This document shows, piece after piece, positions 1 through 12,658 of a stretch of DNA of 64,000 bases. The stretch spans positions 8,038,197 through 8,102,196 of the forward strand of contig VZSR01003371.1 of the NCBI GenBank assembly GCA_013398615.1, in the 5' to 3' direction. Source of the DNA: Brachypodius melanocephalos. Lineage: Eukaryota; Chordata; Aves; Passeriformes; Pycnonotidae. Position 1 is the first letter of the stretch, and every line of letters starts with the position of its first letter. A program made the translations under genes and the position numbers. A model generated the notes under the pieces. It worked only from the letters and a program-made list of their open reading frames with translations, was not told the origin of the DNA and did not search any database.

Positions 1-385
1 ATTATTTAGGGCCAGAGAGTTCAGTTTCATAGAACTTGGGGGAAAGTTTGAAGTCTGTTTGTCCAAGTATAAGTTGGCATTCACACAGTATAAACACACA
101 GGCCATTACACTCAAATCCTGTTCTACAGGTTGGTACATCCATTTTAATCAAGCTGTTTTCCTCCATGAAGTCACATACCAGCTGAGGAACACAGTGGGT
201 CGTAAACAGTGAGTTGCAGTTTGACATGCCAGGGTGGCCCAAGCAGAATACAATATTTGAGACAATGCAATGATTGCAAAATCCTTAAATACTTTTCTAA
301 CATTAAGACTGCAATTATCCCACAAACTTAATGGGACTGCTGTCATAATTGATGTCAGACATGGCTTAGTTATCTACATGAACAT

Positions 386-676
386 CACTCAGAATCACAG
401 AATCAATCAGGCTGGAAAAGAGCTCTGAGATCAAATCCAGCCTATGGACCATCACCACCTTGCCAAGCAGACCATGGCACTGAGTGCTTCATCCAGTCTT
501 TCCTTAAACACCTCCAGGAATGGTGACCCCACCACCACCCTGGGCAGCCCATCCCAATGTCTAATCACCCTTTCTGTGGTGAATTTCACGGTAATGTCCA
601 ACCTAAAGCTCTCTTGGGGCAGCTTAAGACTGTGTCCTCTCATCCTATTGCTGGTGGCCTGGCAGATAGAGAGACA
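386..676 (-). mobile_element. CR1 LINE fragment (3' end)
   Basis: It begins with agaatcacagaatcaatcag followed by gctggaaaagagctctgag, the complement of the CR1 3' terminus. It continues through cctccaggaatggtgacccc and accctgggcagcccatccc to catcctattgctggtggcc, all standard CR1 blocks in the same order. It is 5'-truncated as usual, with no coding capacity. The open frames across it on both strands are incidental. Confidence 0.9.
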
Positions 677-3600
677 TAAGACAGTTATTACTTCCCTTAA
701 AAATTGCACTGCAAATTTCTTGCTCTTGCTGTGTGGTAGGGTGTGTAGAAAACCCAAAATCGAACAAAAGTTTTTACTCACTTGGAGACCCTGAAGTCAG
801 CCTGAAGCCTCAACTAACAATTCTGAGTATGGATAAGAACAATCTGCTTTTGGAGACAGCATGCACAGGGGAGCAGAGTGATTGGTGCCAAACCTTGAGG
901 CCTTTTGCCTCATGTCCTGAGTGACTGTTAATGACTTACTATGAAGGTTGTGAAATGAAAGATATCTCAGACAATAAAATCTCCTTTAGCTCTATTTGTG
1001 TTGAAGATATGGGGGGTTTTCAGCACTGCAGTACTGTGTTTCATTTCACATGGGTTAACTTCTGTGGTTACATCAGAAAAAAGATTGATTCCTGTCAGAA
1101 TCAAAATGGCTTTTGACTGCACACAGAGAAATAATGAACTGTGAACCAATAAAAAGTTAATTATGAACCATGTAAAACTGCTTTCTCAACCTAAGCCATC
1201 GCTGGTTTTAATTTTCTTTTTTATAAGTCTATTTGAAAGCCAAAAGAAAACAACTTGAATTAAAAGATAACTTTCAGAATCTAGGAACTAAATATTTGGT
1301 CATGTTTAAGTTAATGGCTCTGTATTTTTGAATTCTTACATACCTTTTTTTTTGCTTGAGTGAAATGAGTTTCAATGAGCCAATTTAGTATGTTAATTAG
1401 GTGTTAATTTGTGCTGCCTGTTTCACTCCAAAATTCCATTTTGGGGAGGATATTACTTGCTAACAACCTCCTTGTCGGTTCTCAAAAGGGAATGATATTT
1501 AAAAAGTGGAGAAAGCACTCTGAAAATGCTCGATTTCATATGAGTGGCAGGGTTAGCTCAAACGTGGTTTTGTGAACTGGGCACTCTATCTTTTGACTGA
1601 TAGGTGAAGGGTAATTTTATTAAGCAGCCTAAAACCTAAAATCAAGATGAAAATGAGGAGATTTAGAAGGCCCTCCATCTTTGACAGAACAGCCAAGTGC
1701 TGGGACCTGACAGGTACGATAAAGAGCTTAGATGTTCTTCTAATATTGTTCTTGCCATAAGCCCCCAGGCTTTGTTCTACATGCTTAGTTAAACTGTTTT
1801 TATCTTACATAAATCCTGGTAAGCTACTTTAAGATCCATCAGACTACCTCAATTGCCATTTAAGTGTTTTTTTCTGCACTAACTGCTTCTTGTTAAATAG
1901 TTTGACATTTATGTGTCTAGACTTGGGTTGTTTTGATATTGATTTTGGAAAGAATGATAATGGAGTATAGTGGTAATATTACTTTTGCTGTCATACCTAG
2001 TAGCAATATATTTCTTTGAACTTCTTGTGTTAAGAACAAAATCTACACATATGTAGGTCTAAATTTAGTTGGTTCCTCAAAGCTAGTGTTCTGCTTTCGT
2101 TATTTTTCTGCTGCACCTAACATTTCTTCCTTACATTGCTGAGAATCTTTATTTTGAGGAAAATATGACAGAACACTAAGCTTCTAGGTCAGTGTCTGCA
2201 CAGGAAAGATGGTTGTGCTATCAGCTCACTCTCTCCCTCCCTTCTCCCTCACTAATGACCTTACTGTGGGTATGGAAAGCTCCTTTCTGTGGACGCTTAA
2301 AGTGTACATAATACGCCAATCACTTTTAAGATGTTTACTGCTATCTCTTAAATGAGCTTTAGGTTGACTTTCCAGCTCACCCCCCCACTCCAATATGTTT
2401 TACTGTTTGCCTGTCTCAGATCAAAATACTGGAAAGAGCCCCATTTTTCTAGTTTTGGTTTAAATAGAGTAATCTAATATACAACTAAGACAAAGAATTT
2501 TAGGCAGAAAATGAGGAAGTCACCAATTTAAAAAAAAACCCCCTCCACTATGAGATAGGAAGTTCTGAACTATGAGATACAAAGACCATTAAAAGGAAAG
2601 GCAACCATCAACGTTTTAACACCAATATAGCTTTACTATATTCACTCACATCAAATATTGTACCAATTTTGAACGCTGAAATCTTCAAAGCCAAGCTGAT
2701 GACAGTGTTGACCTTTAAACTGCCCAGGTGCTTGCCTCAGCTTTAATTTCAAGCCTTTGATAGTGTAAGGATATGGAAGTCATCTTTTGTGAGCAGAAGG
2801 AAAGAGATTTCACCTGGAAACAACTGAGTTAGACTTTTTCATGCCTTTTTTTTTCTCTGCCTCTTCCACACGGGCTTCTGTTCCTCTGTTCTCATCCCCT
2901 TGCTTCCAAACCCTGCTGATAATTGTGGCAGGGATGGGCACACAGGGATGGCACCTCAGCTGCTACAGCTGGGACTCCTGATATGTCCTCAGTTGCACAG
3001 GTCTCCAAGGTGTTACAGCTCTGCTGTCTTGCCAATAATTAGATATGAGCAACTTCAAAAAGGGCATTTCTGGTCTAAGCAAAAAATATCCCGAACTAGC
3101 CAGCAAAAAATTACACCAATACTAAATACATAAGTTGAGAACATGTAAGGTAGTAGTTTCCTGTAAGTTCCTGAAAGTGAAGAAAATCACATATAATCTG
3201 CCTTTTTCTTTATTTATACACTCTACTATCTGGGAGACATCTCTCTCCAAGACCCTAATTCTTCTTGTTCAGTATGTGTGTATTACAGCTTTTTTCCCAA
3301 GTAAAATAAAACACTGGCCAATGGGTGAGGTCCTTGGAGCAGTGATTCAGGACACTTCACATCCCTGGGCTCAGGGCAGTTCTCTCACAGTGCAATGGTC
3401 AGGAGAAAAATGGCCCCACGAAACCCCCATCTGCAATGACCTCAACAGGAGCTGCCAAACATCATACTCAAGAAATGGAGTGAACATTAGTTCAAAAGTA
3501 CTGAGTGCTGCTCAGCCAAGTATTTACACTCAGAAGATGTCTAAGCACTGCAAAACCCATGTTTTTCTCAGTAGGAAAATACAGGCACTATTTTTGTATT

Positions 3601-6085
3601 TATCTAAGGAATTGCCAGTAAGCCTTAACTATTCCACTCCCCATGACACTATCAATCTTATTGGACAGGTACTGAATTTGTAAATTATGTGTTTGTAAGT
3701 GAAAAGAGAATCTCATGGGTATTTATTTCATTTCATAATGGCAATACATGTCTTACAGTCTGTTTTAGGAAAAGCCAGCCTAAATAAGCAAATCAAACCC
3801 TTTAAACCCCTGGACTAAGTCCAGAGTGTCCTCAATTTTTGTCTCCTTAATTTTTGTCTCCTTCTCTATCAGTGTGCTGAAATCTGTAATACATGTAGAA
3901 CTGTAATTTGCATAGATCCAACTCCAGTTTTCACCATAGTGCTGTAAAATGACTACTCCAACAACTTTCCTGGCCACTGAGACTTCAGTTTCCCAGTAAT
4001 TCTAACATTTCAGGGCTCAAGGACCATTCAATTATTACTTTTCTTCACTCAAATATTTTGTGTAGTCTGACAGTCAAGTTAGTTGGGCATTTTTATGTAG
4101 TTCTACTCCAGATAGAAGGCTTGACTTTTTCAAATAAATATTAGATTTTCAGGGAAATATATCCCATCCAGGAGTTCAGTTTTATGTAATCCTTGTGCAA
4201 ACTTGATGGCTTTGACTTCACACTAATTTCTTTTTCAGACGGAAATGCACATTGTCTCTACCTTTGGCCCAGAAAAACTCATCTTTGGCCAGGACATCTT
4301 TGTCCAATTCCTATTCTCTCTGGTTTCTTAAATAAAAGTTTCATGCCTGTTAACTCCAGTGCTATTTATGATTTCAAGATCACAAGATGGTTCTTATGAA
4401 AAACATGACAGAGCAATATAGGTAGAAAAAGAGCACAATGTTTCTGTATGTCATGATAAAATTTCACTCTAAATAGTGAACAACAGAACCCAGCTCCTCA
4501 ATCTACAGGGTAAGGCAGCCTCCCACACATATACTGAATCCTGCCTTTTCTGAGCCTTACCTAAAACTGTGGAAAAATCTTGGAGTGATAAAATATACCC
4601 TAGACACCATGTTTTTCTCTGAATTACTTGAGTAATAGAACTAATTGTCCAGGCTTGTGCAATACTCAGCAGAAAGACATGGGAGTTTCTGGAGGTCTAT
4701 TTCTCTCAGCTGAATCCAGATGGCTAAGACAGTGGCTGAATTACCTTGTGGAAACTCTTGTTTTAGATGGCTGTTAAGAAAATGTGGACAAATAATTTAG
4801 AATAAATGCCTACCAGCAAAAATAAAGTGGAAGGAAATAATTTGTCACGTAAAATATAAGATACTGGGTGTTTCAGCAATCTGGGCTTCATGGAGTGTAT
4901 TCAAAATGCCTAAATTTAGCCTTTCACTGTAAGTTTCCACTACAGTCAGTTTGGTGAAACAGACATTTCAAGGACCTTTTTCAGCTGCTTTATCCATCTG
5001 TATTTAATTCCACCTAGCTCCAAACTGTAAGTCAGCATTCTCACTACCATTTTATAGAATTCCTTGCTAAGGAGAGAAAAAAATCGACAACTGCTCAGTC
5101 TGCCTTACACGATGGGAGACTATCCATTTAAATTTTAATATTGGTATGACTCCATGCTCTACCCTTTCAGGCATTTGTCTGGAGCAGGTCTGCAGTGATG
5201 ATGGACACTTTCCACAAGTATGATGAGCCAGTGTGAATGCTCCTCCTGGCTAACCAGTCAGTGCCATATCTGAAGCTGTTTAGTCCTCTTGGCAAAGCAC
5301 AAACCCCATATTTTAAAAAGAAATCAAAATAAGTGAGAAGCAGACTACAATTAATGGGACTTAGTCCTTTAGGTATGTACTTAATCATCCTTGAATCAGA
5401 AGGAGCTCATGGGTAAAATAAATCCATGTCTGTTTGGGGACAAACATAGATATTTTTACTGTAGGGATACTCGTGTATTATGGGGGAGTAGTACATGAAA
5501 AAGATTTATTCTCTTCCCTAATTCTGGGTAAAATATTAGAGGGGTTGCTGCTTTAATAACTGTGATATTTTATACACTTTTGTGACTTATTTGAACTCAA
5601 AATTTTTTAGTGTTACATGCTTCAGTTTTCATTGCATTATATATATATAAACATACATATATATGTTTTTTTCTATTTAGTTTCTTAAAGTAGTTAACAA
5701 AATAGATACAAATGGAAACTTTCATGGACCAGATGTTTCTTTCCTAGATTGCAAAGGCTTCAGGGTACATTAGAGAGAACTTAATAAGCCTAATAACACA
5801 GTGGTGGTCCACACAACTTGCCCATTTAAATCTCATAAAGTCCTAGTAAAGTTCTAGTCCCTTAGGCTTCCCTGAAAAACTCAGACTGGTATTTCTAGTC
5901 CATAAAATTACCAAAATACTTTGGAACTTTAGAAGCTGGTTTGCGAGTGCTTGTGAAATCAGTTGAATACAGAAACTAGAACAGAGTAATTAATTTAAAA
6001 TCAGTCAGACTGTCATTTTGGTGGCTGAAAATACAAGCCATGTTGCAGCCTGTGAGATTTCTGCAGCATCTAAAGGTCAGCTTAC
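677..6085. other. Intergenic, no supported gene
   Basis: AT-rich unique-looking sequence. An open frame of 182 codons at 3135-3683 shows no recognisable domain and is within what chance gives. A short duplication of atttttgtctcctt is seen near 3833-3863, and (TA)n near 5640-5665. Confidence 0.7.
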
Positions 6086-6433
6086 CCTTTTCCCTGTAGG
6101 AAGTGGCTTGGTGCTGCGGCAGGTACACATGGCCGAGTGCTTTGGCAGAGCTTGGTGCACTGAGCCATGATGAGCGCGGCACCAGGAAAGAGTAGACCAG
6201 GGAGGAGGAGCTCATAGGGAGAACTGAGGATTCCCACAGCCTGGGGCTGTCCTGGTGTTGGGACACCTTGAAGATGCTCAGACTGTCCGCTGTCACACAG
6301 CCAATGTGTTTTGTGGCACCACCAGCACACCTGAGCGTCATGGACTTGTCGTGGAGGCATCTGGACATCTTCTGTACCAGAACCTGGGAGTGCTGCAGCC
6401 CAGGGTCAGCTGAGGTCTTGAATATGTCTGGAA
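6086..6433 (-). other. Candidate orphan exon, unknown product
   Basis: On the minus strand a long pyrimidine tract ending in ttgctttcag is followed by 348 nt open in one frame and then AAAAGG|gtaagc, a strong donor. If used, the exon would be phase 1 to phase 1 and encode 116 residues. It is GC-richer than its surroundings and its codons have many G/C third positions. I do not recognise the protein; the segment HIGCVTADSLSIFKV faintly recalls a beta-propeller blade. No partner exons were identified. It may be a real exon, a decayed pseudogene, or chance. Confidence 0.25.
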
Positions 6434-9237
6434 CTGAAAGCAAGTTTGGAGAGGCAAGGAAAGCTTCAGGGGAAGGGATACTTGAGGGTAGGACACTGGA
6501 CAGAGGAAGAAAAGAAAGCAGGCAGAAGACAGAGATATCAGCTAGGGCGTATATCAGGAAGGGACCAGTAGACAGAAATGCTACATGAAGATGTACCTAT
6601 TGTGAAATGAAAACTGATATGTCAGGGGAAGGTAGAAATTTGGAAAAAGGGGTGTAGATAAATGTGAAAAAAAAAATGTGGAGAAGAACATTCATGATAG
6701 AGAAAACCAAGAAAAAATGGTTTTGTTCAGGTCAGTGCTAATCAGAATCAGCAAAGGCAATAGGGCCTTGTCCAGAATGTACTGAGTGATGGCTATTTAT
6801 CTTCAAAGGACAATTTGGATTCTAGCTGCCCTTGCTGTCTGAATAATCCCGCACTGTCTAAGTGAGCCTCATGAGCGTGCCAGGGAGATTTTACAACTCA
6901 GAAATTGGACAGCTATTCCAGCTTTTTAATGTGATAGCAATAAACAAGTATCAAGTGTGGGAACAATTATATAATAATAAAAAGGAGATGAGGAATGTAC
7001 ATGTTCCCTTTTCCCATCCAAAAAAATAACCCTCTTTGTTGGAAATTAGACTTTTTTTCCAGCAGACTGCAATGATAAATAGGAACGGGCGTAGTTAAAA
7101 TAAAAATCACTCTAAGAATAGCAGTTCTGGTTCTTTGTAGTCCTGCTGGAAACCACTCTAATTTGAAAACTGGACACATGACAATGGCCAAAGACTCTAA
7201 CTTGATAACTCACAGGCTCTACAGGTGGACCAAGTATGGAGTTATGAGACCCAATGAAAATAATAGTTGGACAGATATTGAGTCCATAAAATGATGGCAT
7301 CCAGGCATGGAGTATAATACAATACAGATGTAGGTGTATCGCTCTGAATAGTTTGCACTCTGTTTCGACAATAAAAATGTGTGATGTTTCCAGTACCCAC
7401 CACCAACCATATGAGAGAATAAGTTTTTCATCTGGTTTCAATATAAAACACACCATCCTAAAATCAATTGATATTTCATACTCTTTGTATTCTTCTTTCC
7501 TCCACATGCAGGAAGTATTAATGGTGACATGATTGTATGTTACTGCAGTTTAACAAAATGATCAGGAAGACAAGCTATGTTAGCAACATTATTCAGACAT
7601 TTAATAGCATTTATCCTTTTAACTTCATTATAGTGAATGCCCCAAGGCCCAAAGAGAGTTATTTTTAACATGACTTCAGACAGAATGGAGTAACTTCTCA
7701 TATGAACATGCACTGGCCTCTTTACAGAGATATATTACCAAGGTTTCAGGATACAAAAATAAGGGGCCACCACCCCTTATTTTATTCTGTCTCCCCTCTC
7801 TGCCCTCTCTCTTCCTTGCAACCACTCCATGTGGTCAGTAGTCTCCGGTTTCTCCCTGAGGTCAGAAACAAAAGTCTCAGCCCTGAGGCCCTCACAGCTG
7901 TTACCACTCTCCAGATGTCAGCACTCACCTGTCCCTTGTCCCTCTTTCTCCCTCCTCCAAAAAAACCCCAAATCTGCTTAAGCTTGCATCTTTTCCCATG
8001 TCTCCCTTCAGAAGGCAGTAAAAGCTTCTCCAAGAAACTGAGCATGTGTGTGTGTATCTGCATGTGCATGGAAAATGATCTTTTTCTCAGTATGTATCCC
8101 CACTGTCCCCTCCCAAAAGAGAAGAGCAGGGAGGGAGAGAAGGAAGGAGAGACCCTGTCCTGTCTTGAACACAGCAGAGTTGTTGGATGCCATCAGATGA
8201 TGGTGATCCCATTTGTGCCCACATGGCCACGTCCTGCTGTCACTCCCCCAGATAATTAACTCCACCTTCACCATTCTTCACTTCAATGAGAGCAAAGCTT
8301 CCAGAGAATGTAGCAAGCCACTGACAATTTTAAACCATGTTTATAGATCTGACTGTACACTGTCTTGCTCTATTTTTTTTCTCTGCTTTCATTTCGTTTG
8401 GTATGCTCATTCCTTTCTGTTTCCTTCACATTTCTTCATCACCCTTTGATTTTTCCACTCTTAACTCCTCAGTTATTGTTCTTGTCTTGTTTTACTTTAC
8501 TTAACTACTTTTATGCCTCAACCATAGTTTTTCTTCCTGGTTTGTTTTTCTTCACCTCTAATATTTGTTTATTTATTTGATGCTGCCAGGTTGGCTGATG
8601 ACACTCCTGTAATTATAGCAACTAGTCCCAGCAGTTACTCTTTGGTTCTTGCAATATTTCCTACCTTTTAACTTCTTCTCCTCTTGAATTATGAGTTTCA
8701 ATGATATATTTTTCACCTGTAGTGTGAGATGAAAAAGAGATGTTTCTCTGCTCTCAAAAAACTCACTTTCTGTTTTCTTCTTTGTCTCTATAAAAAGATT
8801 GAATTTTGTTGGACTATTCTTTTAGCAATGCAAAGGATGAAGAGTGAAGGCAATCTCAGAACTGTCTTTCATGGATAATTTTCTTCCTTGGTCTTTTTTT
8901 TCAAGGGTCTTCCTATGCAAAGAACTACATTTTCAGACCTGTCTCCCTCTGTACTATGAATCTCCTACATGGGCTTCTCACCTATTTCCTGTATTGTACT
9001 TTGTTAAATCTGTAGATTTAATCATTTCACTCAAGGGATCTCAGTGATCTGATCCATATTCTCACATAGTCCTTCCATGGGCTTGACCAGTCTCATATCC
9101 AGTGGGACCCTTTACAGTTAACTGTCTTTCCTTTCACATCAAGTGCACAACAGACAAAACAAAATTTTTCCATATTGCCTTGCTCACGTCACCCTCATGT
9201 TAAGGTTTATCCCCCTATTAAATATAAAAGGTAGTGG
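6434..9237. other. Intergenic, no supported gene
   Basis: A 185-codon open frame at 7702-8259 has no domain and includes low-complexity pyrimidine-rich sequence, so I do not call it a gene. The pyrimidine-rich 8360-8800 part is otherwise featureless. Confidence 0.65.
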
Positions 9238-9345
9238 GTTTCTTTTTGGGGGGGGTTGTTTGTTTTGGTTTTTTGTGGTTTGTTTTAGTTTGGGTTTTTT
9301 GTTTGTTTTTTTGTTGTTGTTGTTGTTTTCCCCCAAAAGGGTCTC
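9238..9345. repeat. G/T-rich low-complexity tract
   Basis: The stretch is composed of GGGGGGG, TTTGGTTTT-like and (GTT)n runs and contains almost no A or C before the closing CCCCC. Confidence 0.9.
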
Positions 9346-9949
9346 ATCCTTTATAAGGCCCCATATAAATCCTCTTCTAAAAAACCTGAAAATACCTAGT
9401 ACCACACAGTCCCTCTAATCCTGCAACACACACCGTACCATTCTATTTATATACTCATGTAGAACACTTCCTTATTCTTCCAGTTCTGAACAAATATTTT
9501 TAATAAAAGGTACCCTTGACACTGAAAGCTATTCAATTGTGTATTCATACCAAGTTCACATTTCTGCCTGCTGATCTCAATGCAAAAAACACCCAGTTTT
9601 TATTCCAGTACTGCCACAGTATTATTTCAAAAATCACTGTGCTGAACTGATGAGCCAGGGAAGAAACAAATCCCTGGGCATTCAGGATGCTGACCTCTTC
9701 CACAAACTGGGACTGGCCTTTCTCAGGTCACTCCACTGACTTCAGCACTGGCAGAGCTTTGTCTGACAGAGTCAAGAATTCATGTATGAGAGTCTGTCAC
9801 TTTTTGTCTTCTTCTTGGTTCCCTTTTGGCTCTTCTTCCCAGCTCTTGCTGAAACATAAATGTTTCAAATTCTTTGATGCAGTCTCCTTGGTTGGGGTAT
9901 ACCACGCCCATTTCTGGCAATGTAAAAATATGTATTAATTATTCATCAA

Positions 9950-10062
9950 AACCACAGAATTACAGACAATGCTGAGTTGAAGAAGCCCACAAGGATTATT
10001 GAGTCCAGGTCCTGCACAGAACCATACCCAAGCGTCAAACCATATGCCCAAGAGCACATTGC
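9950..10062 (-). mobile_element. CR1 fragment, diverged
   Basis: It starts at ccacagaattacagacaat and runs through gcccacaaggattattgag, tccaggtcctgcacag and ccatatgcccaagagcacat, matching the complement of CR1 3' tails. Divergence suggests an old copy. Confidence 0.7.
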
Positions 10063-12246
10063 ATTATATATAAAAATACATATTATGCAAGAGTGAACAT
10101 TACAAAAATGTTAAAAGTTCCAAACAGTTCATTTTGACTATTCAAAAAATACATATTTTAACCCTCCAAATTTGCCAACTACAAAATATGTTTTCATGTT
10201 CATATCAAGAAATGACTTTGAGAGGAAATTACAAATGTGTGAGAACAAAGGAATAAAAAAAGACCATTCAGCCGATTTACATGGAACAGTGAACAACAAA
10301 GGCAACAAATATGGTGGGAAAAACATGCCAAGTTGGCAGAATTTCACTGCTAAGCGTCCAAAAAGAGAAGGTGATGTTTTTCCTGCTCTTATCTTCTGTT
10401 CTAACTGAGTGGTCACGTTTCTGGACCCTGACAGCTGACACTGCCCGTTTTGGTGAGGGCACTGCAGTGTTGTTTGTCCCTGGGCCTCTGCTGCACATCC
10501 ATCCCCAGCTGAGACAGATTAGTGAAGGAGCTCCCTGCACACCTCTGCCCTTTCCCTCACAGCTCAATCAGAGAAGCAAACGCATCACTCCTGCTGAGGG
10601 AAACAGCCCAACAGGCTGATGAGGGAAGGGGGAAGTGAGGAGGAAGACTGAGGACCTTACACGGAACACCAAGGAAAATTTCTGCAAAGGGCATCAGGGA
10701 CCACCATACCACTGTGGAGCAGAATAACACCGAGGCAATGAGAGGATGAAATGTAACTCATGAGTGGGAAGCAGCAGATGTTCTTCCTCAAGGGCATAAG
10801 CAGAACTATAATTACAGAAAGCAAAGACATCCTATCAAGCAGAAGAGCATTAGCTATGCAGCCGAGAAAACCACAAATAAATTGACAAGTATTATTATTT
10901 GCCTTTACATAAAGGAAATAAAGAGAAATGACACAGGGTCATCCCCAGGCACAAAGAAATGGGCAGAGGGCAGACAGAAAGGGCCAAGAGCACAAAAGGA
11001 GATATTTTATTTTCAATGATATTAGACGTCCAATAACATATCAATAGCAAAATTGTATGTGGTATACTTTAGACAGAAAAAAATTTTATGCACCCTTCTT
11101 CAGAGCCCAGTGAATTAGTCTATGTAGATCATATTTTATGTGAAAGTAACCACCAGGTCACAGATGTGTCAGTGCAACCTCAATGCATTCAAAACATGCC
11201 TGTATGAAAGGCTATTTGGACATATTTTTAAAGGATTAGTCTCCAAGGCTACATGTCTGCAATGTATTCAAACACCTACACCCATCTCATCTAACCAAGC
11301 CAAAACCCCTCTGTGATAAATTAACCTGATGTGAAACTGTGGAGTGTAATTTTTTTTATCATTCTTTGCATAGTACATTGTTTTCACGAAGGAACTAACT
11401 CAAAAGGCACCGATCCACTGAGATTCAGTATATCTACAAACATTAAAAGGCAGTTTATTTAATTCTCTTTTTTATCAGTGTCACCTTTTGGTCTCATAAT
11501 ACTGAGACCAAATTGATTCAGTTCAGAGCGATGCTGACCTCACCCTATTTAACTTTGGCATAGATAGACCAGAGGTGGGCTCAAGACCAAGAGTGCTCAA
11601 GGTAATTCCTGCTAGATCCATAGGCAGAAATATCTGCATCCACCCTTTCCTGCTCTAAAGCTTATTCAACTGAAAAAAAGTGAAATACTTTACAAATCAT
11701 CATCTACAGAATTTCTTAGTGAATTCCAATCAATAGCAAAGGTGTTATCCTACCAAACACAATGGACATCTGTGCCACAGAGGGTAGGACCTGAAATCAG
11801 TAGAGTTACACAGGTTAAACTCTTTTGCCTGTACAGCCCCCTTTTCTGATATTAATACTGTACAAAAAAGTGTATCTTAGTTTTCAGAGCTCTCTTTGTT
11901 TGCAAGGTGAACATTACATTTTACTTGCAAAACAAGAACATTTTATATGGAGTCATTGAAGTCAAAATAATAAAAAAATGACATTCAGATTTCAGAAAGA
12001 AAACTGATTATATTTCTACAAAAGGCATCAACTAACTGAACAGATCTCTCTCTTCAGTGCATTTGAAGTTATATCCTCAAAATTCTGCAGGATAAGCTTG
12101 TTTTGTTTATGCTTTATTCTTTGGTGCATTGTTGGCTCAGCTTAGGGGCAAGAGGGGAAACCTGACAATTTCACTCACTTTGCAAGTCATAAACCTTGTG
12201 ATAAAATAAAAGAGTGGTCAGAAGACAAATGGGGACAAGGACACTT

Positions 12247-12333
12247 GTATATGTATATGTATATGCATATGTATATGTATATGTATGGGTATGTGTATAT
12301 GTATATATATATGTATATGTATATTCATATGTA
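12247..12333. repeat. (TATATG)n microsatellite
   Basis: This is an imperfect array of TATATG and TATG units interrupted by single changes. It produces a meaningless M/Y-rich open frame. Confidence 0.95.
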
Positions 12334-12625
12334 TAAAGCCCCACAGACTGGTCATCCCAGCATGATCAGAACACTCTCAGTTTGGGTGCAGTGTTTCAGG
12401 TGGCATGGACATCAAGACATGTTCACAAAAACTTTATTGGTGTATAAACCAGACAATGACCAAGTGGATAGAAACGTGGTAAAATGATGGACTTGTGAAT
12501 GGAAAACGATACAAAAATTTCTAAACAAATGTGTAGTCTTTAAATACCATCAAAAAAAATAAACACATTATGCTGTCTTACAGTTAAACTTCAAAAAATA
12601 CTTTTGTGACTATAAGATACAAAAA

Positions 12626-12658
12626 CAGTTGTACTGGACTGCAGTCAGTTGTACTGGA
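12626..12658. repeat. Short direct repeat, 20-bp period
   Basis: CAGTTGTACTGGA occurs at 12626-12638 and 12646-12658, probably a local duplication. Confidence 0.85.

Noticed and set aside
388..794. Protein-coding frames of 109-116 codons on both strands
   Set aside because: They lie on a 5'-truncated CR1 tail with no coding role.
3135..3683. 182-codon plus-strand open frame
   Set aside because: No recognisable domain or codon bias; AT-rich composition consistent with chance.
6268..6588. 106-codon plus-strand frame opposite the candidate orphan exon
   Set aside because: The minus strand has the better splice sites and codon pattern; this looks like its antisense shadow.
7702..8259. 185-codon plus-strand open frame
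   Set aside because: It has no domain, signal peptide or splice context and contains low-complexity pyrimidine stretches. One frame of this size is expected by chance in 64 kb.
12245..12487. 80-codon M/Y-rich open frame
   Set aside because: It is a translation of the (TATATG)n repeat.
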